Positions 37,136-52,500 of a stretch of 64,000 nucleotides of DNA are shown in pieces. The stretch comes from Bradysia coprophila (taxonomy: Eukaryota; Arthropoda; Insecta; Diptera; Sciaridae). Where the stretch lies: positions 1,897,772 to 1,961,771 of the forward strand of contig NW_023503372.1 of NCBI RefSeq assembly GCF_014529535.1, given 5' to 3'. The position numbers were made by a program, and so were the translations under genes. How positions within the stretch are numbered: position 1 is the stretch's first letter; each line of letters starts with the position of its first letter. The notes under the pieces are model-generated. The model was not told where the DNA came from and did no database searches. It worked only from the letters and a program-made list of their open reading frames with translations.

Positions 37136-37570
37136 GATAAATATACCAAGGTACCGGAAGTATCAAATATTTACAAATCCACCCACGACTAACAAACAGT
37201 GACAAACACTTACAATTCAATTACAATTTTGGTTTGACTCTGTTCGTGTTCAATGAAAATAATTCAGAAAAAAAACTCTGTGCCGAGATCACAGATATAG
37301 TTTCCTATCGATTCACCTTACTATCAACACATATACCTCTACAACTTACACAAGTATAAAACATTTCGCTAAAAATGTTAAATAATAATGTATTCGAAAA
37401 CTAGATTTTTATTTTACACCGTCAACCAGCAGTCGGCTCTATATGTTGTGGGTTGGATCATTTAACAATTTTATTCGAGTGGTGATCGTCGTTGAGTAAA
37501 GTGATCATCTTATAAACGCCATCCAACTGTATTACTATCAGCAACAAGTGTTTGTGTGAAGCAACAAAAT

Positions 37571-40500
37571 ATGTTGCGAAAATTGTTTATACCTGTGCTA
37601 TTAGCGTGTTTTGTTACGAGCAGTTACGGTGAAGGGTTGGTACTTTGTTAAAATTATGGACTTTATCGATTTTGTGATACAAATAAAGACGGTTAACAGT
37701 GGTCAATCAAATTTTTAAGAAATGCCATCGACCATGCGAAACGAAATAGTTTTCTTAATATAAGTTCAATAAGTTTGCAGCAGCAATTTTGTGTTGGCGA
37801 CGATTATTATTTATTCCAAGAAGAATAAGATCTCTTTTGTGAAGAAAAAAAAACATTTTTCTACCTACGTTCGATTTGTATCTCATTTTTTCACTTTAAG
37901 TGTTGTTATGTGATCGACACTGAGTTGAAGAGATTTCATTTTGTGACCTTTGTTGGTTCACTGTCTACGTTCAAAAAAAAAGTTTAGTTTGTCAACCGTT
38001 TGTTGTTGCATTCTACGCAAATTAGGTGATGCTTGATGTTACTTTGTTCCGGTCTAATGGTTGAGGATATGCCCTTGACAAACACTTAATGACTTCGATC
38101 AAATCGATAATGACCGCAACAATAATGTAGCAATTCTGTTACAGCTGATGTTACAGCTGAATTACTATAAAAATAAACTTTGTCTCAGGTGTGATTCTAT
38201 CGAAATCGCATCGAACAATTTCGACGATTTTACTAATTTATATTTCAAAATCGTTCAGATGATTCACTCACTATTCAAATGCAAATATTTATTTACCAAA
38301 TAAGTCACGAACGTATGAGGTAATTTCTGGTCAGCTTTTTTTTGGGCAATGATACGATATCTTTTCTCGGTTTCAACTGCAATAACAACGCAATATAAAA
38401 TTTTAAAGAATAAAAGGATCATCCTGGGTGGGTGGTTCAAAGAACAAAGGATAATGATGAAGAAATATTCGCGTATGTGCATGTGTGAGCAATAACTGCG
38501 CCAATAAAAAGTAATTTGGTGTGAAGGTCATGTGTGAGCAATATTGAATACCAGCTTCTAGCAATGCTATTTGATACTAAGTTTGGGATAATATAAAAAT
38601 GGGAGACCAATTAAATGCTAGTTTGCGAAAGAGAACGCTAAATTTGTTCGGAGAATGCTTGCAAGATTTCAGACTTATGGTGAAAAGGGAACGTCAAATT
38701 TTCAAGAATGTCAAGTAGAAAATTTTCAAAAAATTGTCATGGACAAGCACTAAGCGATATTTTTAAGACGTTTCTTTGCTTAAAGATTTTCTAGAGAACT
38801 TGCTGAATTGGACCAACTAGGTACTGAAACCCAGGCACACCCGGTGAGCCAAAAACTATCAATCTCTGAGCCCTGCAGATATTCACTCGCTCGCTTCGCT
38901 CTGGCCGTAAACTTCCCACTCGTATGAGCTGTCTATTATTCTGTTTGATTGACTTTTTGTTACATCAGAGTATATGCGAAGTTTGTTTTGTGAATGTGAA
39001 ACGAAATAAAACAGTGCGATAGATGAAAAAAAAAGAAGTCCCCCGGTACTTAATATACCTTCACATTGTGACATGGTAATAAATGAACTTTATTAGTGTT
39101 TGGTTCATCGTTAAAAATAACTCAGTTTACCAATATTTTCGGTAAATTTCGACTCTATAATGGTAAAGGGATTTAAAATATTTGTACAAGGAAAAATTTA
39201 TTGTTAGACCGAGAAAAAATAATCCATCAATTTCCTTCAAACCTTCAAACCTTCAATCGTGAATAAATTGTCACGACTCGTGTGAATTACGGCCCTCGCT
39301 TCGCTCTGGCCGCAAACTTCACACTCGTAAAAGTTTTACAATATTCTCTTTGATTCATTTAACTCCATGTATTTAAAAAAATCTTCAGAAATTAGTTGAG
39401 ATAATTCATCTTATATTGCCTGCAAAAATTTAACTTTTTTATTAAAATTTCGTACACTTTTTAATCAAAGTGTGCTAATTTGATAACAGGCACTTTGCTG
39501 GCGTAAGATGTGGTTGTAAAGGAAGTAAAAAACTACCTACTTGATAAATGACAAACAACTTGATAGTCAACTATCAAATTTGATGAAATTATTCTTCCTA
39601 CTAGTTTCATGCACATCGAAATAGTACATTGAATGACAAGGGGCGAAAGTAAAAAAATTCAACCGTGTGCGAGAGTTGGAGCCCGCGCCGAAGGCAAGGG
39701 CTCTAATCGCACAGGTTGAATTTTTTACTTTTGCCCCGAGTCGTTCATACTATTTTTTTTGATACCAACATTGAAAATTGATACGTATCGCAAACATCGC
39801 AACAAAATGTTGAAATAAAAAGGCATTTAGCCAGAAAATGCGGGGGTCCAGGGGGCGGCAGCCCCCTGGTATATGAAAAATTTAATAATTTAGCCATCAC
39901 AACAATAACACACACAAAAATTAAGATATAACTAACAAATCATTCTGTAACAAAAAGTATCAACTTTGTATGCTAATTTCAATAAGAACACTGGCGCACA
40001 GTGTTTTACAATTTTGATCAATAGTCATTTGTGTACCTGTTTTGGACGATTGATTTTAGGCAATTTCGCGGATTGTAGGCCGAACGAAGTGAGGCTTACA
40101 AGCGAAAGTGCCTTAAATCAACCGTCCCAAACAGGTGCACATGTGAGTTTTCATGCAGAGGGCCGGAAACCCGAGAAAATTCGAAAAATTGCCCTCATTT
40201 TCGGCCCCGAAGCATGAAAAGTATTCTGCATAATATGAGCGGATTTTGTTGACAACTCGACTCATTTCTCTCATTTTCTGTGACGTCAGTCACTTTCGCT
40301 GTTCGTTCAGTTGCGTTCGCTCTTCGTTAAGTACTTTCTCCCCGTGGGATGCATTTTTTTACTTTCGCCCCTCATATGCGGGGCGAAAGTATCATTTTTC
40401 AATGTTGGTATCAAAAAAACCAACTTATATGATTTTCATGCTTCGGGGCCGAAAATGAGGGCAATTTTTCGAATTTTCTCGGGTTTCCGGCCCTCTGCAT

Positions 40501-43500
40501 GAAAACTCACATGTGCACCTGTTTGGGACGGTTGATTTAAGGCACTTTCGCTTGTAGACCTCACTTCGTTCGGCCTACAATCCGCGAAATTGCCTAAAAT
40601 CAATCGTCCAAAACAGGTACACAAATGACTATTTCATGCTTCGGGGCCGAAAATTAGGTCAATTTTTCGAATTTTCTCGGGTTTCCGGCCCTCTGCATGA
40701 AAACTTACATGTGCACCTGTTTGGGACGGTTGATTTAAGGCACTTTCGCTTGTAAGCCTCACTTCGTTCGGCCTACAATCCACGAAATTGCCTAAAATCA
40801 ATCGTCCAAAACAGGTACACAAATAACCATTACACACACTACCAAACAAAGTCAAATTTCATCAAAGTAATCTTTTTTAATTGAGGCTATGATCAACAGT
40901 ATAAAATCCCGTTTTTCTCGGATAGCTTCCAGATCCTTAGTCCTACATAGCCCATCTTCGAACTTAGCCTCAAGATTTTAATTCCACGTATCAAAGAATC
41001 ATCCAAATTAGTTGAGAATTACTCAAGTTATCGTGCCCTCAACGAAAAACTGTTACTCACATTAACCGTTTTTCATAGCATTTCATACATTTTCAATCAC
41101 AGTGAACCTTTTTTTGATACCAACATCGAAAGTTGATACTTTCGCCCTCGAAATCCGGGGCGAAAGTAAAAAAATGCAAGTTATGTGTTTGAGCGGGGAG
41201 AAAGAAAGAATACATAAAGCGAAAGTCAATATACATAATGCGAAAGTCGACTACATAATGTAATAGTCGACTCTTGTCAACAAGTGTACTGCGATCAAAA
41301 TTGAAATAAAGCGTGCGCCAGTGCGCTTATTGAAATTAACATACGAAGTTGATACTTTTTGTTGCTGAATGATTTGTTAGTTATTTGTTAATTTTTGTGT
41401 GTGTTGTTGTTGTGATGGCTAAATAATTAAATTTTTTATATACCAGGGGGCTGCCGCCCCCTGGACCCCCGCATTTTGCCTTCGGCGCGGGCATCAACTC
41501 TCGCACACGGTTGAATTTTTTTACTTTCGCCCCTTGTCATTCAATGTACTATTTTGTTACCCAAATTTTTCGGTAGTTTCTGGTGACTTTCAGTCAAGGG
41601 AATAATTTAGAGATTTTACAAATTAATATAAAGTTTCGCTTGTTGTGCTCCAATAATTTTCAATGGGTTCTTTTCCGTGGGAAGAACTGTCGTTGGTGCT
41701 TCGGATATTCGACTGGAACATGTTGAATTGGTAGTTGGTTTTAAAGTTGTAGTTCCACTTCTTAAGTCGAGGAACGGGAAAACCTAATTGTAACAATTTT
41801 CGTAAAGAGCTGAAAATCGGAATCGAGTTTTTGTGCTTCGAAAAATTAGAACTTTTGTTGATTGTTTATCTGTTTGAGTATCATCTGAATGTCAGAAATA
41901 TGATTCAAAGAATTTAGTTGTGAAAATCAATTTGAAGAAATATTGGAAATTTCAGAAATTGATTTCAGTTAGCTTTTCTGCTGAGAATCGTCCGAATATG
42001 ATTGGGGACGAAAATTGGACAAGCTAAATTGCATTTTGGTAAGGGTGTTTCGATCGGCAGTCTGAAGTCCTTAGATGACGCTGGTGCTGGTTTAGGTCAT
42101 AGCATGCGTTAGGAAAAATACTATTGTCCAAGCGGGTGACACCGAAATTGATACACGCACTCAGTACAGATTGTGTGTGAAATCAACTTGAAGAAAATGT
42201 TTTTTAGGAAAATTCGGAATTTTGTTTTTGTTACGTTGCCTTTTTCATATAAACTTCGTAGCCGCTGAACTCAATTTGTGTGTCACCGCCTTCGTGATCA
42301 ACTCAGAGTTGTCTTAACCTGGTTCTTTCAGAACCTTGACATTTACGACCTACTGCAGAACACTATAGTCTGTTATCAAAATCGACAGCAATATAAGTGA
42401 TGAAATTTAATCAGTATCAGTGTCAGACCACAAGTAAAATTCACGTCTAGACTAATGAAGCAACAGATTTGGATTCAAACTTGAAATATTTAATCTTTAT
42501 CAACTCACTTCAAGTGGAAGTGATCATAGTCTATAGCTGCCAAATAGAGTATTTTGTATGAAATTGTTTTTGACAGTGCGTTCTAGTGATTCATGCAGTT
42601 AAAATGACAGTCTACGTATGTGCATGATCAACCCATCTGTCCTTCGTATAAGCTTTTTTCACCTTTATTAGTGGATGTGTTAAATTAAATGAAAAACTAT
42701 TGTCAAAATTGAAAAAACAAAAACAGATTGGTCGTTCGTCATTGCTTAACTGGATTTTCCCAGTCGGTTTTATATTCTAATGGTTCCGAAATTGAGATTT
42801 ATTCTGTTCAAGTACCGTATGCGTACTGCGGCGTAATCATATTATTGTTTATTAAAATATTGGGAACACAAAGAAAATTCATTTAAAACTGCTCTGTAAT
42901 TGAATTTGTACTCCAATCCATCCGGTGTTATTGTCATTCTTGCATAATGCAAGGAATTATGTGGTAAAACACAAAAATAGTCTCCAGCATCAACTTTCTG
43001 AGGAAATTGACCTTTGTAATCTTAGTATATTCCCAGCTGCTTCGTGGGCACATCGGAGGCCTCCTGCAATAATTTACTATTTTAAACTTAAAATAAAAAC
43101 CAAAATATAAGAGCTACCTATAATGTAGGAGTGACACATAAGTCCAGTCTACATCTACGATTTATAAGTAATGAGCCAGTTCGATACACTTACTCAGTAT
43201 AGTTCAGTTTCTATATTTTTCCTTTTGACCTTTTATAAACGGCAGGCATATATAGATTCAATTTGCTACTTCTTTTGTTTAACTATACGTTTCGCACTGT
43301 GGAAGATAACCCAAGTTGGAGATTATCATTCATTGTTTTGCCAATAACAGATGAAGAACACGTACCTAACTCATATTTTTTCGATTAGTTATCTGTTTTT
43401 GGTGTCTGGATGCGAAAAGTGCATCCTTGTCAGAGGAAGGGGTCGTGAATACTGTTTTTATTATGTTAGACAGTTGGGTTCTTTAGAACCAATGGAAGAT

Positions 43501-46500
43501 TCCAACACGCCACAGCTTGAACGGATCGTTGATTGTTTTTTTCTATAAGCGAGCCAAATGAGAAACCACTGATCAAATACAACAAAGACGGTTTTCTTTC
43601 ACTCCTTTTGAAGCGCTTAATGAAAAGTCTTTCGTGAATTGTAACCGAGATTTTAGTTCATTAGCTATCGAATCTCAATGATCTTTATTGTGACTCCTAC
43701 TTGCTCGATAGATTTCTTTTACCGAAATTTTTTCTGTGACAAATACGGCTTGCACATCTTAGAGAGTGCACAAGCCAAACGTATATTTGACTACAAAATT
43801 ATGGATTCTAGCAAAAATTATTTAGGCAAAGATTGAGGGTCATTGGCGAACCGTGATTCACCAATTTTAATAAACTGGCTAACAAGTCTGAATTTTTTTG
43901 TTGAATCAATTTTTAGATTATTATTACCAGAGCCTGTTCTACTGGCTTTTAACTAGTTTACACAGCTTAACTAAGATGCCTTTCGGATAATACAAAAAAA
44001 GGATTATTAATGAGACGACGTTCATTCGTATCGTCTATATGTGCAATCAATATGCTCATTTCTTGGTAGAAAGATGTTTGTGTTGAGTGATGGAGAAGCA
44101 ACATAACAAAACCGGCTATGACTAGCAAGCAAACGAGTGATCTTAGTAATATAACGAAAATTTACATTAATATTATTCATGACGCAATTCGGGCACACAG
44201 GGCTTATGTATCACAAAAATTTGCATGAAAATAATTACAACTGAAATTCACTTTAATTTCGACCTCTCACAGTCATTACACCATCATTGCACCACAAAAC
44301 ATTCGAGCACATTCAGACTACCATGTCTCAGCATCGTTACACGACGCCAACGAGCCAAGTACCATTCGATTGACCGTGAAAAACGATAGGGGCTTCAGAG
44401 ATTCGAAGGAAGTTACCGTTCAACCCTACACCACTAAAATGGTTTCGTTCAGTGTACGTTACTTTGAAAATCAATTTTATTCTAAATTTAATTCAACAAA
44501 CCATTTCGACGGTACACAATAGACTGGTGACCTGCAACATGGTGACTATTCAATCGTTGCCGAAGGTGTAAGTGGAATCATATTCACCAACGAATCGAGT
44601 ATTACTTTGCACGAGAAAGCTCAAACCGTTCTAATACAAACTGACAAGGCCATGTACAAGCCGGGTGATAAAGTAAATTTCAGGATTTTAGTATTGGATC
44701 TTAATCTGAAACCTAATGCGATCAGAGGTGACATGAGAGTGTTTATGAGCGTGAGTTTTGAAACGGCAGACGAAGATTGAATGATTGAAACGGACTTTTA
44801 AACCCTTTAGGACAGCTCCAACAATCGAATTAAACAGTGGTTGAATGCAACGACCACTAAAGGTGTCTTCATTGGTGAGCTTCAACTATCCGACTTTCCG
44901 AATTTGGGCGATTGGAACATTAGTAAGACCTCACGTGCTTTGAAAAGGAATGCATTTTTAAGTTTTAAAACTTTCTATCAAAAGATGTGGAGGTGAACGG
45001 TGAAACCAAGAAGAAATCATTTGAAATAGCCGAGTATGTTCTGCCAAAATATGAAGTGACTATTGACACAGACAAGGACATTACCTTCAAAGACGGTCAA
45101 ATTCGCGTAACAGTCAGAGCGAAGTAAGAGAAAACTTTGTTTTATATGTCGAGTATGATGATAATACAGGTTGTTCTATCTCAATTCCATTCCAAAGATA
45201 CACATACGGAAAACCAGTTAAAGGACAAGCTGTTGTCACTGTCGGCCCCAAAGTGTATGGTGGCTACCAACCATTGGTATCAGATTTATTGAGTCGTCGA
45301 ACGATTACAGTTGATGGGAAAGGATATGTTGAATTTGATATTAAGAACGATTTGAAGGCGAACGATGCTTACCAGAGAGATTTTATCATTGAAGCTTCGG
45401 TTACGGAAGATTTAACAGGTTGGTAATAACGACAATGGCTTCTTCAAATGAAGTCGACGATTTAAGAACTTCTATCGTCTATCAAATTTTTGTTTTTGTG
45501 TTACAGGAAGCACGCAGAGTGGTAAAGCGTCTGTAGCAATTCACAAGTATAAATACACCATTACAGCAGTAGATTCACAAAGTTCTTACAAGCCAGGTCT
45601 GCCATCCGTAATAACTGTAAGTAACGTACCATTTCATTTTTTCAATGACTCGAGGCTCGTTCTGGCTATATCGGGCGGCGGTCGAAGAGCCCACAGCATT
45701 TTTATATGGATTGTGGTCGACCTGGAATTTTTTGTATTGGCCGCCTGAAGTGCCAGTCCGGTCCTATCGTCAACGATTACTAAAAGAAACGATTAGCTCT
45801 CGATTATAGTGTGTCACATTTGAATTGAAGAGAAGTTGTTAAACTAATGTTTGTTTAGGTTAAAATTGCTTATCACGACGGAGCACCAGTTGTGGATACA
45901 ATCAACAAAGTAAACATAATTCGTAGCTATGAATGGGACGCATCGAAGGGCACGTCGGAGGAATACACTCTAGATTCGAATGGAATGATTTATGTCAAAT
46001 ATTCGATACCTGCAAATAATTCAGGAGTTTACTTCCATGTAAGGAATTTTGTTGCTATAATGTTAGAGGAACATGGAATTTATCGCATCCTCTCCACAGG
46101 CTAAATATTTGGAACAGGAAGTGAATTTGGGCTACTACACGAAATCTGAATCTAAGACTGGACAGTATATCCAAGCTAGAGTCCAAACGCCGAAGTAAGT
46201 GAATCAGCATGCGACACCGCAAACATAATTATGATCTCAATGTCTGTCTAAATTTGCAGTCCTCGCATAGATCGCGAAGTTTCTGTTGAAGTTACTTCCA
46301 CTGAGCCACTGGAGTACTTTACGTATCAAATATTGGGGCGCGGTGATATTATTGTGACCCGAACGGAACCGGTATATTTTGGCTGAGACTACTACATTCC
46401 ACAGATTCTCATTTAAAATTGATCGATTTGTAACAGGTACCTAAAACCACTCACTTTGTGTTCAACTTCCTGGCATCATTTGCAATGGTTCCGAAAGCTC

Positions 46501-49500
46501 AATTGATCGTTTATTACATGAAGGACGGCGAAATTATATCCGACCAAATCGAGATTGAATTCGGCGAAGAACTTCACAATTTCGTAAGTTTTCTTCCAAC
46601 GATCCAGATAGATCAGTTGGTCCAAGCGACTCAAAGGCCACAATTTCTAATAATTAGGTAAAAGTCGACACATCAGCCACTCAAGCTAAACCAGGACAGA
46701 ATATCGATATCACGGTCTCAACTAAGGCAGGATCGTTCGTTGGCCTTCTTGGCGTCGATCAAAGTGTTATTCTTCTTAAAGACGGTGAGAAGAACTGCTG
46801 TGTTAGCTAATATTGTGTCCAACAAACTAATGTCATTCGTATATCGATTTTGTAGGTAACGATCTATCGAAATCTGAAGTTCTGAGTGAATTGGACGAAT
46901 ACAATCGAGGGCGTTATTCCCAATGGACCGACTATAATGGATGGCAAGACTTCAAAGTAATATTTGCTCGTCCATTGTTATGCAGGAGTTCTAATTGCAA
47001 AATTATTTTTTAGAATGTTGTCTTGTTGACCAATGCAATTGAACCAGAACGACGTGAGTACTGACAATTTTTTTATATGGTTCATTAGATTGAAGTGATC
47101 GAGAGAGATTTGTCAATCGTGATAAAGAGATATCGTGTAGCAAACGACATAGATGAACTTAGATAAATAGATACAAAAACAAATCTCCGAACTGCGACCA
47201 CTTCCACTTTAGAAAGAAGTGGTGTGAAATGCTCGCTTTTATAAGTCCACTTTCTAAGTAGACCATTGCATTACATGTCGAAATCGTGGAGGAATTGTAG
47301 AAGACGTAGATGTGGTTGATGGTGATACCTTCTCAATCCGAACATTTACGCCTCCTGGCACTTCTCTAAATGTAAGAAAGGAATTCCCAGAAAGTTGGAT
47401 TTGGCTGTCGATGTCGATTGATGTGACTAATGAAACAGGGTATGCGACTGGCATGGAGACTATGGTCTTGTCAATAATTTTATATGTTCTAACCTTCACG
47501 TTTGGATTGTAAAAAGTTTAGTCACTCGTGGTCATTATTCCTGCTTGATGGGGGTCGTTTTTGATTTTAGACATAGTTGGGATTCGTATAGTGATGACGA
47601 ATGTGGTTTTTGTGGCCTTGCACTTATTGGATCATTTTTGTTTGTCCTTGTTTCCTTGTTTGTCTTGATTAATTTTTAAACGTAATCTAGAGGATCGATC
47701 GATAACCTCATTAGCCAAACAAAAACCACCTGCGTTCGAAAAGGTTAATTCTTATTTTGAAACAGACAGTGATACAGACGCTCGAATTTGACATAGAAAT
47801 TGTTTGCCTGTTGAGAATAAGCTCGAAACTCATACAAACATTTAGATGATCGGTTGTCGAGCTTGAATTTCTATGACACCTTAAGAGCTTACAGATCGAC
47901 ACTCCTCCGCACCATGCCCGCCAATGAAGCCCTAGCAACATACATTTTTGCCTTTATTAATTAAAAAATGCGAATTGTATAGTTAAATCGTGGAACCCTC
48001 ATACATCCGTAACCTGCATTACAGCATCCAAACATTTTTTTGAAGATAAAACACAAAGAGCTTTTTATCTAACTGACTGAATGTCATTACCAACGAACAT
48101 GTAACACAAAGAGACGTTATCGGTACTAAGTCCAAGAAGCAACCTAATAACCGATTCAATCAGATGCCTAGCATCTACAACCAAGCAGTAGAACAGATTT
48201 TCCAAGAGGGGACAAGAGGTTCTTGAAAGTATTTTGGTGTTTCAATAATTAAACATTTCATCTATTTGTTTATTGACAAGTTTTCGTTAGGGGAATAATA
48301 TTTGACAATTATTTGTGTGAATTTCTATAAATAAGTTTGAAATGACGTTAAAAAAATCTGTTCTAGTGCTTGATTCAGTGCTATGTCAGATGTCATTTTT
48401 GTGGACGACAGCCTGATGAAGCAAATTATTTGTGCTGCGGTTGAGTTTCGAACCCACAACTGTCAATTCAATAATTCACTGTTAACACACTGCTCTATTA
48501 AGTTATTATACAAACATACAAACAAAGATTTGCAATTCATTCTTTCCGGACCCAAACAGGACGACATTTCTATCATGGTCTTGTCTTCGACGATCCGGTA
48601 ATCGAGCTAGACTCAATTGTCAGTCATGCAAAAGTTGCAAAAGTACGTAAAGATTTTCCAGAAACTTGGATGTTGGATTTCCTTAACATCACCGACAGGT
48701 CTGTTGTGTTGCATGAACAGAAGTTTTCGGGTGGATTCTCTTTCATTAGTCTATGGAATAAATGACTTCTTTTCACATGAGCTTTTCAGCTTTACAATCG
48801 TTTCCTTTAATGAATATCTAAATGTAGAAAGGAGATATGTGTAATTAGCGAATTATAAGAAAAAATGATCATTGGGAATGAATAGACTCACGACGTTTTT
48901 TCTTCCCAATTATCAAAAAACTTCTATATTAAAATCGTCAGATTATTTGAAACAAAGTTAAATAAATTAAATCTTAATTTTATTATAATTCGCTAATTGG
49001 ACACGACCCCTTCCTGCATATTCATATGCAGCCTTTATTACAGTATTCAACGATATGCAATTTTTTTTTTTTTTTTTTACCATAACTATAGGGTATTCTG
49101 CTCTGTGGTCGGTAACGAACTTATGACTCTTGTTCCTGTAGCGTGATCTCATATGTCTACGATGCCTTTGATGGTGCATGATATCATTGCTAAAGTAGTT
49201 AGTATCCCTTCTGTTCAATTTTCCTCTAAATATCAATAATTTCTGTATGCCTAACAAGCTAATTGGACTCAAAGTTGTTTTTTTTTTCTGATTGAATGGA
49301 TAATTGTGAATCGTTTCTGTTAAAGGAAAAATGTTTCTGGTCCACTCCACAGCTCAGTGACTCATGTGAAGCGTCGTTGTGAGGAAAATACTCAAAAATA
49401 AACGTGTCCAGAGAAATTCCACTTTCCCATTTATAATTAACGATTAACGAGTTATACATAGCAACAATTGCGATGCAAAACGCGATAAATTCAAAATTCA

Positions 49501-52500
49501 CTTTCGATCGAACGTGTAGGACAAGTGTATTACCAACTTGCAAGTTATGGAGGAATTACTGGCATATCTCAACCTCGTCCGTCTTCGCTACCAGCGTCAG
49601 CTAATGTTTCAGCTGCTTCTCAGCCGCAAGCAATAGTTATTCGTAAAGATTTTCCGGAAACTTGGATTTGGAATGCAATTTACTTTAATGATGAGAGGTT
49701 TGTTACGAGATTTTAGTACCTGGTATGCGAGAGAGTTTTTAATTTAGCTCTCTAGTAACATTCTCTTGTAATTTTGCTATAATTTCACTACTGCTTTACA
49801 GAATGAAATATTTGTCAGGGCTTATTTCGTAGGGTTAGGGTACAAATTCCTTTTAATTTTACTTTCTCATTTTATGGATTTGAATTTCTTCTCTACCATG
49901 ATTATCTCCTTAGTTAATCCTACGCCTACCAATCTACCATTTACTGTCCGGTAGCCTATAAAATTGAATATTTTCTTGAATTGAGGTTCTAGTTGAATTT
50001 TTCGAACATGTACACATTGACTGTTCATCTTTAAAAATCACAATTTAGCTTTAAAAGTCGTCGATATTCCCAGTCAATTAATTTCTTCCCAATCTTTGAT
50101 ATTTTGGCGTGAAATTTGAATTCGCTCAGGGATTTTCAAATTTTGTGCCAAAATATCATAACCTGGAAACACTTTGTTGACTGGGAATATCGATGACTTC
50201 TAAAACTATAAGAATCTCAAATATATTCCGAACTAACAAAAAACAACCAAGGTCTTCCGAGTATGTGAGCCCGCAGCCCTAGTGATACGACATTCTTATT
50301 TGATGATTTATACTATTTTTAAGGCTCACGACCTAAAAGTCGATTCACCAATAGTCCTCCTCCAGAAAGCGATTCAAAACCTGGGTCGCTGATTATTCGG
50401 AAGGATTTTCCGGAAACCTTTGTTTGGGATTATACCGTCATTGATAGGTTTGTGCATCTATCAACCTCGTTTGATAATATTTATGTTTGTAATTTGTAAC
50501 GAAGCCTAATATAACGAAGTCATTCACAAATTACGCACTTCCTACATGTGGGAGATATTATTTTGGAAACTTACTCTTAACTTTGTGCATACGTTGTTTG
50601 TGAATGACCCCAGAAGAAGAGACACTTTCAAAAATTTAAAATTGAAGTTGTTCGATCAATTTTTGCATTGTTGGATTGTGGCCATGATAAATATTTGAAT
50701 GTTTAAAGGTATAGATTGCATTCGAGTTAGAATTTTTCGCATATTTTAAGATTCCTAAAGCATGTGTATTGTCTCCTTAAACCAGCGAACATTTTTGTTT
50801 TTAGATGTAAGTTGAGTCCCTTACGTGAGTGTAGTTCGACACAACAGGATTTTTATTAAAGGAACTTTTGCAAGCTTTTCAATTGGAAGTCGAGGCAAAA
50901 AGAATTTTCGGGCGACGTATCGGAATCTAAATCCGATACTTCAACATTTTACAACTAAAATTTGGTTTTCCATTTAGATTTTACTGAGGTAGAGTTTTCT
51001 TTGGTAAATCGATTTGGTTTTGAAGATGAAGAGGACTTTTCGCCAGACCCTCAAACTTCGACTCCAATCGTTCGAAAAGATTTTCCTGAAACGTGGATCT
51101 GGGATATTTTGGACGATTTTAGGTTTGTCGTATGGCTATCACAATACGAGTTTTACTTGTTGTAGTAGACGTTTAAGGTTTCTTGCACAAATATTTTACA
51201 ATTTATGGGTTTTAATCGATAGTTTTTGAGTAAATTGTAAATAACAATTTCTTTTCTGGTTAATAGCTCAATTTCAGTCAGAGTTTATTAGTTGACTCCA
51301 GAGAGTAAAGTTATCTTATCAAAATTATTACAGCCTTGAATTTTCTAGGCTAGTGTCAGTTTATCGTAAAGTTTTATTTTCCAACTGTCCAATTAATACT
51401 CTGACGGGAATCCAGCTATGTTGATCCTTTTGTTAAATTGAAAATTAATCTCTATTTTGTCTAATATTTGAGTTTTACTTTTTACAGGAGATGTCAGTGA
51501 AATTTAGACATAAATTTGCTTCAGCTGTTTTTCAACAGATACACTCATCCAAACAAAAGCTAGTTTACATTGATTACATGGGTGAAACTGCTCTGGACCA
51601 GCTGAAAAACAGCTGCAGAAAATTTATGTCTAAACTTTACTGTCGTCCCCTGTACTTAACTACCAGATAACAGCCAAATTGGAATAATTACTTTGGTTCA
51701 CTTTTGATTAAGCATAAAATTCTTTATCTTCTCTTTCCTCTTGTTCGTTTCTCTTCACATGGCTTCAAATTCACGCCGATTGCGATATCTAGGGGTAGCT
51801 ATACGATTCGTAAAATTGTGTTCATGGGGTAGTCCATGTAAAATTTGGAATGCAAAGAAAATTGGATTGAAATATCGGTTCCCATAATTATCTTCATCTC
51901 CACATTGTGCGCTCATTCATTTATAAATTGCATAAAGTTGGTTGAGTGCTGTCATCAAAATTAAATATTAAACAACTCGAGAAATATACACTCTTCGAAG
52001 TTAAGACCGATATTCCCTCAAAAATGGGGTAGATAATAGTTTTTATCTGTCTAGAACGATAATCTCGAGCTTATCCCTCTAGGGAGTTTTTGTTTATCTC
52101 GATATATCTGTTCTCGACAGATAAAATATGATATGCACCTATTGCCAGACACAGACTGTTATTTTGACGTGTAGGCATTATGGCCTACGCCTTCGGCTAG
52201 GGCAATAATGTCCTACACGTCAAAATATCAATCTTGGCAACAGGTGTATAATATATATAACTTTGCAGAGTTATTATACTCTTCTCGAAAGATAAAATAT
52301 GATATGCACCTATTGCCAGACACAGACTGTTATTTTGACGTGTAGGCATTATGGCCTACGCCTTCGGCTAGGGCAATAATGTCCTACACGTCAAAATATC
52401 AATCTTGGCAACAGGTGTATAATATATATAACTTTGCAGAGTGCGTATTTCTCGAGTTATTTGAGATTTAATTTCGATGACAGCACTGAAGAAACTACGA

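Larger units (their letters stand above)
33805..37570. other. Intergenic region between annexin and TEP
   Basis: No gene was recognised. It contains the paired 53-bp repeats, a MITE at 35583-35796, a perfect short hairpin near 36812-36836 (ATACATACCTGG...CAAGGTATGTAT), and a copy of the GAAGTAAAAGAT dispersed family at about 36970-37135. A TATA-like TCTATATG at about 37438 lies about 130 bases before the TEP start codon and may be its core promoter. Confidence 0.4.
37636..44272. other. TEP intron 1 with foldback and repeat copies
   Basis: No coding exon was recognised. It holds a large inverted-repeat element (39619-41554), two related patches reading TCGCTTCGCTCTGGCCG at about 38888 and 39297, and a diverged CAACTCACTTCAAG repeat near 42500. 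Immune-response promoter or enhancer sites could lie here, but none is identified. Confidence 0.5.

Noticed and set aside
40246..40855. Several similar 60-85 codon ORFs on both strands near 40 kb
   Set aside because: They share sequence because they lie in repeated palindromic modules of the 39619 element; none has a domain or start context.
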